Part shown: in pieces, positions 12,974 to 14,713 of the stretch
Position numbering within the stretch: position 1 is the first letter of the stretch
Layout of the letters: every line of letters starts with the position of its first letter
Translations under genes and position numbers: made by a program
NCBI GenBank assembly: GCA_964450345.1
Contig: CAYVEL010000016.1
Coordinates: forward strand, 1 to 14,713
Direction: 5' to 3'
Length of the DNA: 14,713 nt
DNA from: JAPLZH01 sp964450345
Lineage (GTDB): Bacteria > Patescibacteriota > Minisyncoccia > Phycocordibacterales > PALSA-1337
Notes under the pieces: generated by a model
The model's input: only the letters and a program-made list of their open reading frames with translations
Told to the model about the DNA's origin: nothing
The model's database searches: none

Positions 12974-13651
12974 ATGAGAAAAATCTTTTCAAAAAAATAT
13001 TCAAATAAAGGATTCTCACTACTAGAGATGATCGTAGCTCTAGGTCTTTTCTCTGTTGGGGCACTAATTGCTGTCGGTGGATTTCTTAGTGTTATTTCTG
13101 CTAGTAAGAAAGCGCAGACCACAAAGACGTCTATAAACAGTATTAACTATATGATGGAAGGTATGCTTCGTGAGATGCGTCTCGGAAATGATTATTATTG
13201 TGCAAATTCTGCTAGTACAGCTTATAATACCTACGTTTATTCAGATGTCACTAGAAATAACGGAAGTCTATATGGGGGACCATCCAATGATGCTACTCTC
13301 GCTTTTATTACTAATAAAAAATTGGCTCCCTCATATACAGACAGCATAGCCTATGTTTATAGATATACTAGACCTTCGGATGACGGTCTAACATATGGTT
13401 ACGTTGCAAAGGCTGAATGTAGTAGTGCCTCGACATGTAGTGCCTTAACAAGCGACTCTTATACGAGAATTACTCCAGAAAATACTAATATCACGTCGAT
13501 GTATTTTAAATGCGGAGAGGCAAGTAATTCATTACCAGATGATGATAAAAACCCTCCATATTTAAAGGTATACGTTAAAGGGGTTTCAGGAGATAAGCTT
13601 AAAGAACAGACTGAATTTAATTTGGAGTCATTAGTAACACCTAGAATATAA
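12974..13651 (+). CDS. GspJ/PilW-like minor pilin
   Basis: 225 aa from ATG 12974. Alternative in-frame starts are GTG 12956 (1 nt after the previous stop) and TTG 12947 (overlapping it). I prefer the ATG because the leader is then 13 residues (ending YSNKG) and a TATAAT lies 7 nt upstream, but coupling from GTG 12956 is also credible. Cleavage G13|F14, then FSLLEMIVALGLFSVGALIA with Glu5 at E18. The second part of the helix, INYMMEGMLREMRLG (57-71), is the usual GspJ/PilW signature, and the end (EQTEFNLESLVTPR) is typical too. Four cysteines (76, 149, 155, 180) suggest two disulfides. It probably belongs to the tip/priming complex with its neighbours. Confidence 0.82.
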   Translation: MRKIFSKKYSNKGFSLLEMIVALGLFSVGALIAVGGFLSVISASKKAQTTKTSINSINYMMEGMLREMRLGNDYYCANSASTAYNTYVYSDVTRNNGSLYGGPSNDATLAFITNKKLAPSYTDSIAYVYRYTRPSDDGLTYGYVAKAECSSASTCSALTSDSYTRITPENTNITSMYFKCGEASNSLPDDDKNPPYLKVYVKGVSGDKLKEQTEFNLESLVTPRI

Positions 13652-13652
13652 A

Positions 13653-14213
13653 ATGCATAAAAAAGGATTTACAATTATAGAAACTCTGATCGCTATAGGA
13701 ATTCTTATGGCAGCTATTGCAGGTCCTATTGCTATATCTCAAAAAAGCTTAAAGACCGGATTAATAACAAAAGACAATATGGTCGCTACCTATCTAGCAG
13801 AGGAGGCAATGGAAGTTATTAAAGCTAAGATTTCTTACAATATTTTTAATAACGGTGTAGCTAATTGGAGAGCGGGTTTAAATAGTGGAAGTTATGCAGC
13901 TATTAGAACCGAAGGATTTGATATAACTAATGATTCAGGTGGCTCTAAAATTCTAGAAAGTAATTGCCCGCTAACATTATCTTGGGTACTAGGTGGTGCT
14001 ATAACTGATTGTTATATGACTTATAATCCTACTTATGGTTATTATTCTTATGAGGATACAGCTTCAGGAGCTGTGGTGAGTCAGTATATTAGAAATGTGG
14101 CAATACAGGATGTTAATGCGGACGAAATCAGAGTAACTATAAGTGTTATACAGATGACCAGTGGAAATCTGTCCAACACTTATTCTTTAACCAGAAACTT
14201 TTATAAATTCTAA
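13653..14213 (+). CDS. GspI/PilV-like minor pilin
   Basis: 186 aa. Leader MHKKG, cleavage G5|F6, then FTIIETLIAIGILMAAIAGP with Glu5 (E10). The helix continues with the GspI/PilV-type segment MVATYLAEEAMEVIKAKI (43-60), where an AEEA(M/I)E run is characteristic. The C-terminal domain is small, beta-rich and Tyr/Ser-rich, with two cysteines (105, 120). It lies 1 nt after the preceding gene and 1 nt before the next, so the minor pilins are almost certainly one translation-coupled set. No Shine-Dalgarno sequence is present. Confidence 0.85.
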   Translation: MHKKGFTIIETLIAIGILMAAIAGPIAISQKSLKTGLITKDNMVATYLAEEAMEVIKAKISYNIFNNGVANWRAGLNSGSYAAIRTEGFDITNDSGGSKILESNCPLTLSWVLGGAITDCYMTYNPTYGYYSYEDTASGAVVSQYIRNVAIQDVNADEIRVTISVIQMTSGNLSNTYSLTRNFYKF

Positions 14214-14214
14214 T

Positions 14215-14713
14215 ATGACTAATAAAGGATATACATTATTATACGCAGTACTACTCTCGAGCGTCGCTATGATTATCGGAGTTTCTATTTTAGTGATAGA
14301 AAAAAAGGAAATTCAATTAACGGAATCAGCAGCGTCTTCTATGCAGGCTATTTATGCTGCTGATTCTGGTATTGAGTGTGTTCAGTATCTTGATAGTTTG
14401 TATGATACGGCGGTTACTCCTAATAGGAAAAAATTAGCCACAAGTACAGCGCCTAATGTAGCTGAGATGAGTTGTAATGGTTTAACTCCTGGATATATTG
14501 ATTTTAACAAAACTTCAAATGTTGCCAATTATATCTTTCAAAAGAGTTCAACTAACAATGCTCTATATCCTTTTATTTTAGGACCGAATACCGCAGACAC
14601 TAGTTCTCCTTGTTTTGAGGTGGAATATATTAAAAAAGAAACTACTAATGCATGGGTAACCACTGTTACCATGGTTAGAGTAAACGGGTATAATACATGT
14701 AATGCGGATGACC
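14215..14713 (+). CDS. PilX/GspK-like minor pilin, partial at window end, lacks Glu5
   Basis: The first 166 residues are visible and the frame is open to the window edge. The leader MTNKG is followed by YTLLYAVLLSSVAMIIGVSI, so cleavage would be G5|Y6. The fifth mature residue is Tyr instead of Glu. After the helix comes YAADSGIECVQYLDSLYD (47-64), a signature I recognise from minor pilins of this bacterial group. GspK, the tip subunit of type II secretion pseudopili, also lacks Glu5, because nothing lies above it to bind. That makes a tip position the natural inference here. Four cysteines are visible (55, 87, 133, 162). The start is the only ATG at the 1-nt junction with the previous gene. 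Confidence 0.82.
   Translation, partial: MTNKGYTLLYAVLLSSVAMIIGVSILVIEKKEIQLTESAASSMQAIYAADSGIECVQYLDSLYDTAVTPNRKKLATSTAPNVAEMSCNGLTPGYIDFNKTSNVANYIFQKSSTNNALYPFILGPNTADTSSPCFEVEYIKKETTNAWVTTVTMVRVNGYNTCNADD

Noticed and set aside
9841..14713. CRISPR array, insertion sequence or tRNA in the accessory part
   Set aside because: No regularly spaced direct repeats, transposase motifs, terminal repeats or cloverleaf were found; the space is filled by pilin-related genes.

Overview
This window is AT-rich, tightly packed, and almost entirely one type IV pilus (T4P) locus. The gene content suggests a candidate phyla radiation bacterium (Patescibacteria, most likely of the Parcubacteria kind). The signs are a complete inner-membrane T4P machine with no secretin gene (pilQ) in view, a short bitopic protein with a GRPNPFAPL tail in the pilP position, pilins of the style SLNSARNRGKD, a minor pilin with the AADSGIEC signature, and Shine-Dalgarno-poor gene starts. 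That placement is inference from protein style, not a database result. All genes read through with the standard code. The 17 complete genes stop with TAA (12) or TAG (5) and never with TGA.

Layout. 1-76: a rho-independent terminator for a gene left of the window. 65-1600 (-): an FAD-dependent oxidoreductase of the HemY/UDP-galactopyranose-mutase-like type. 1660-2370 (-): a ComF-family phosphoribosyltransferase without cysteines. 2371-2500: an AT-rich divergent promoter region. 2501-9664 (+): pilM, pilN, pilO, a small PilP-like protein, pilB, a stand-alone CheY-like receiver, pilT and pilC. 9665-9840: a terminator-like hairpin, a perfect DnaA-box match, an extended -10 promoter and a structured leader. 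9841-10350: the probable major pilin, followed by a strong terminator. 10448-10906: a GtrA-family membrane protein. 10925-14713: a second pilin, the prepilin peptidase pilD, then four minor (pseudo)pilins resembling GspH/FimT, GspJ/PilW, GspI/PilV and a GspK/PilX-like protein cut by the window edge.

How it works together. PilM, PilN, PilO and the PilP-like protein would form the cytoplasmic ring and inner-membrane alignment complex. PilC is the platform; PilB powers extension and PilT retraction. PilD cleaves and methylates the prepilins. The major pilin forms the fibre, and the four minor pilins probably form the priming/tip complex. The receiver between the two motor genes is a natural candidate for motor control. 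ComF next door hints at a link to DNA uptake, a known use of retractile pili.

The most interesting non-coding signals are: (i) -10 hexamers placed only 6-9 nt before several start codons, implying leaderless or nearly leaderless mRNAs; (ii) a major-pilin 5' leader with two mutually exclusive hairpins sharing the same TTGTT segment; (iii) an even number of cysteines in every pilin, while most of the cytoplasmic and inner-membrane T4P proteins have none, suggesting disulfide-stabilised pilins.
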